From assembly GCA_030674155.1 (NCBI GenBank), contig CM060334.1, positions 40,701,651-40,765,650 of the forward strand: a DNA stretch of 64,000 nucleotides, written 5' to 3'. The DNA is from Stramonita haemastoma. Lineage: Eukaryota; Mollusca; Gastropoda; Neogastropoda; Muricidae. Both the position numbers and the translations under genes were made by a program. Below the pieces are notes generated by a model that had not been told where the DNA came from, made no database searches, and saw nothing but the letters and a program-made list of their open reading frames with translations. Positions 61,936 through 64,000 of this stretch are shown piece after piece (position 1 is the stretch's first letter; every line of letters begins with the position of its first letter).

Positions 61936-62718
61936 TTTAGAGCAGAAACGTGCAGTCAAAATCATATCTTCTGAAGTCAAAGTACGACTGCCTAGGTGGT
62001 GAGGTAGGCCTACTTGAAGACAGCTTTTCACGCTAACTTCTCACCCAGCGTCTACTAACAGTCTTAGACTGATTACCACCTGTGATGAGTGAGATTGAAT
62101 GCGAATTTTGGATGATCTTCAGAGTGTTAAGCTGCCCCCCCCCCCCCCCCCCTTAAAACCCCCCAACAACCCAACCAACCAAACAAACAAACATACACAC
62201 CCGAACAAAACCACCACCACCATTTGGGGAGGGGGGGGGGTGACATTTCTATGGCTTCTTTCTCATCAAAAGTCATTGGCTAAAACAAAATTCCAATCAT
62301 ACAGACGCACCTTTTGTAATGCATTCAACTGAAAGATAAAATAGAAATTAAAGGTGATTAAATAGCATAAGGGATTGAGAATAGCTACACGACTCAAGTC
62401 TAAAAAATTTGCTTTTTTTCTTTAAATCCTAAGAGAAGAAAGAGAGAGATTTAACTTGGCAAAGCCAGTTTACCCTTCACAAAAAAATAACACCCATAAA
62501 AGATACCAAAAAGAAGCAAATAAACATAGAAACACCCCCTCCCCTTCCACCAACAAAAACAAATTAACAAACACAGCGTCAGTGTTCCTTGTACCAAGGT
62601 AGGCTTTTTTGCACACGACCCTCTTAGCATGTGGTATTTCAAGGGGCATTACTCTGACATTTTGGAGTGCAACTCCATTGTCGTCTGCGTCCCTTGAACC
62701 TGTTGTGTTTTTGCCCAG
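61936..62718. other. Non-coding stretch, no gene seen
   Basis: Contains a C run at 62136-62152 and A/C-rich text. No exon supported before 62719. Confidence 0.4.
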
Positions 62719-62798
62719 GTGCTAATACAACAGCTCTGACACAAGTGTTGGAATTGTATCAACTGGGACTGACCAACCGGAATCCAAATCGAAGTCAG
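62719..62798 (+). CDS. Candidate internal exon of an unknown gene
   Basis: TTTTTGCCCAG|GTGCTAAT opens and AGTCAG|GTAGGT closes an 80-nt segment with strong splice sites, phase 1 to 0. It encodes ANTTALTQVLELYQLGLTNR then NPNRSQ in the only coherent frame. I found no partner exon in the window. It would belong to a gene that continues beyond 64000 or has undetected exons upstream. Confidence 0.45.
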
Positions 62799-62914
62799 GT
62801 AGGTGCTGAAGTGAACCTGAAGTGGTCATGAGAGTGCCCAAGTTTATTTTGGGCTGACCGGTCTCGTTTCTCGATTTTTTTGGAGTGGACGAACCTGGAG
62901 CCTCGTCACCTCAA

Positions 62915-62915
<1 letters not shown>

Positions 62916-62972
<57 letters not shown>
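62916..62972. repeat. (GT)n microsatellite
   Basis: About 54 bp of GT. Confidence 0.95.
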
Positions 62973-63482
62973 TTGTTTTTCTTGGTTTCAGTCGTTTTTC
63001 CTTCAGTCCTTTTTTGTTGATTTGTTGGAGGTTTGCTCTCAGGCTGACCCAGACCATGTTAAAACGTGCCGCAGGAAATTGTACTTTAGGATCCTACAAA
63101 AAGAAATGAAGAAAGAAAGGATTAAAAAAAATTCTTTGTATTGTAATTCTGCTCATGAGAACAGCTGTTTTAAAAGAAGAAAAAAAAGAAAAAAAGTATT
63201 CCTCTACCCAAAAAATCTGTATCAGTTCACCAAAATTAAGAATCTTGAGAAATTCTTGCTCGATGATTTGACTCAAACAGGACCAAAGACCTGTCACCCC
63301 CCACCCTCTGCAAAAAACAACATCAAACAAACAACCCAAACCAAAATAGAACAAAACAAAATCCCTCCCCCCCTCTAAAGAACAAGCGGATGTAAAATTC
63401 TTTAAATGCCTTGCAATTAAAAAAGGTTTTGTTGATTATTTCGCTAAAGTTGCCCTTCCATGCTGAACACTTATTTTTCTTT

Positions 63483-64000
63483 TTCAGCAATTCGAAAGTA
63501 TTTGTCCGCTGATGCAGCACCCAACATTATCAGATCTGTTATTCTTTCACGTTTGGACAACTTTACTTATCTTTTTTGGCTGGTCTACCAGCATCATCCA
63601 TCCACTCCTTTCAACATACGGCAGCTCACCTGGGCCTACGAAAGAAAAAAAAATCTGAATACATCACTCCTTTCTTCCGATATATTTGCTAATTGCTCGT
63701 CTCATAAAGAGTGAAGTATAAGACTAGGACCTTCTGTTTCAAACATTTGCTCTCTCTAATCTCTGTCACTGTCTGCACCTGTGCAGTCCAGGCCGTTCTC
63801 TTCGCTCAGCTGCAGATACTTTGTGCTTTCAAACACTCAGATTTAAACAAACCACGGCTGGCCGTCGTCTTTCTCTCTATTTTCCTCTCTTCTTTCGCTC
63901 AAACCCTACGTATATTTGCCACTTTCAAATCCAGCCTCAAGACACTAATTTTCCTCCTAAGATCTTCTCCCGTCGTTACACTTCACACCTGTCCCTACTT
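63483..64000 (+). mobile_element. LINE ORF2 C-terminal remnant, runs off window
   Basis: AIRKYLSADAAPNIIRSVIL then SRLDNFTYLFW (63487-63582) matches the conserved IRxxLS-DAA...SRLDYCN segment after the reverse transcriptase in CR1/L2-type elements. Frameshifted matches follow: a SLRSAADTLCF-like stretch near 63805 and a FKSSLKTLIFLLRSSP stretch near 63925. 5'-truncated and inactive; the 3' end lies beyond the window. Confidence 0.72.

Overview
The window is a stretch of animal (metazoan) nuclear genome, most likely from a mollusc and plausibly a marine gastropod. The clade is an inference from the style of the genome: very long (GT)n, (GA)n and (AT)n tracts, tRNA-headed SINEs, RTE-like and RNase H-bearing non-LTR retrotransposon debris, and small exons in large repeat-filled introns. 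Nothing prokaryotic is present: no operons, no CRISPR, no IS elements. Nearly all the long open frames here are translations of dinucleotide repeats (Cys-Val, Thr-His, Arg-Glu, Ser-Leu) and are not genes.

The one gene I recognise with confidence is HAUS1, subunit 1 of the augmin complex, on the + strand from 25994 to 44633. I assembled nine coding exons from splice sites and reading phase. They join to 837 nt, a 278-residue protein, which is the length of human HAUS1, and it aligns to that protein along its whole length. Its eight introns hold four copies of a ~950 bp CAGGGTTCGCG-ended DNA element, one 2.8 kb CAGTGTTG-ended element with an internal CT-rich tandem array, LINE tails, SINEs and (GT)n tracts. 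Some (GT)n tracts sit directly against 3' splice sites.

A second gene model on the + strand (53237-57628, four coding exons, 306 residues) is predicted from splice phase alone. It encodes a basic protein of unknown function with a PKKKRV motif. A lone exon-like segment lies at 62719-62798 (+), and a possible first coding exon of a secreted protein at 8933-9059 (-). Both are tentative.

Layout: 1-8.9 kb holds a TA-flanked MITE, LINE remnants and simple repeats. 9-25 kb is repeat-dominated, with two adjacent LINE fragments (14.9-18.0 kb, minus), SINEs of four families and many microsatellites. 25.8-46.5 kb is HAUS1. 46.5-53.2 kb is intergenic with old repeats. 53.2-57.6 kb is the second gene. 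57.7-64 kb holds more SINE and LINE fragments and ends inside a + strand LINE.

Four SINE families recur and are named A-D here. A is tRNA-headed (Thr-CGT-like) with clear target-site duplications. B is tRNA-headed, about 340 bp, and the commonest. C has a head that reads as a tRNA-like A box joined to a 5S-rRNA-like segment. D has a tRNA-like head and a conserved tail. A B/D chimera and a SINE-B fragment captured inside the 950 bp DNA element are the most informative mobile-element observations.
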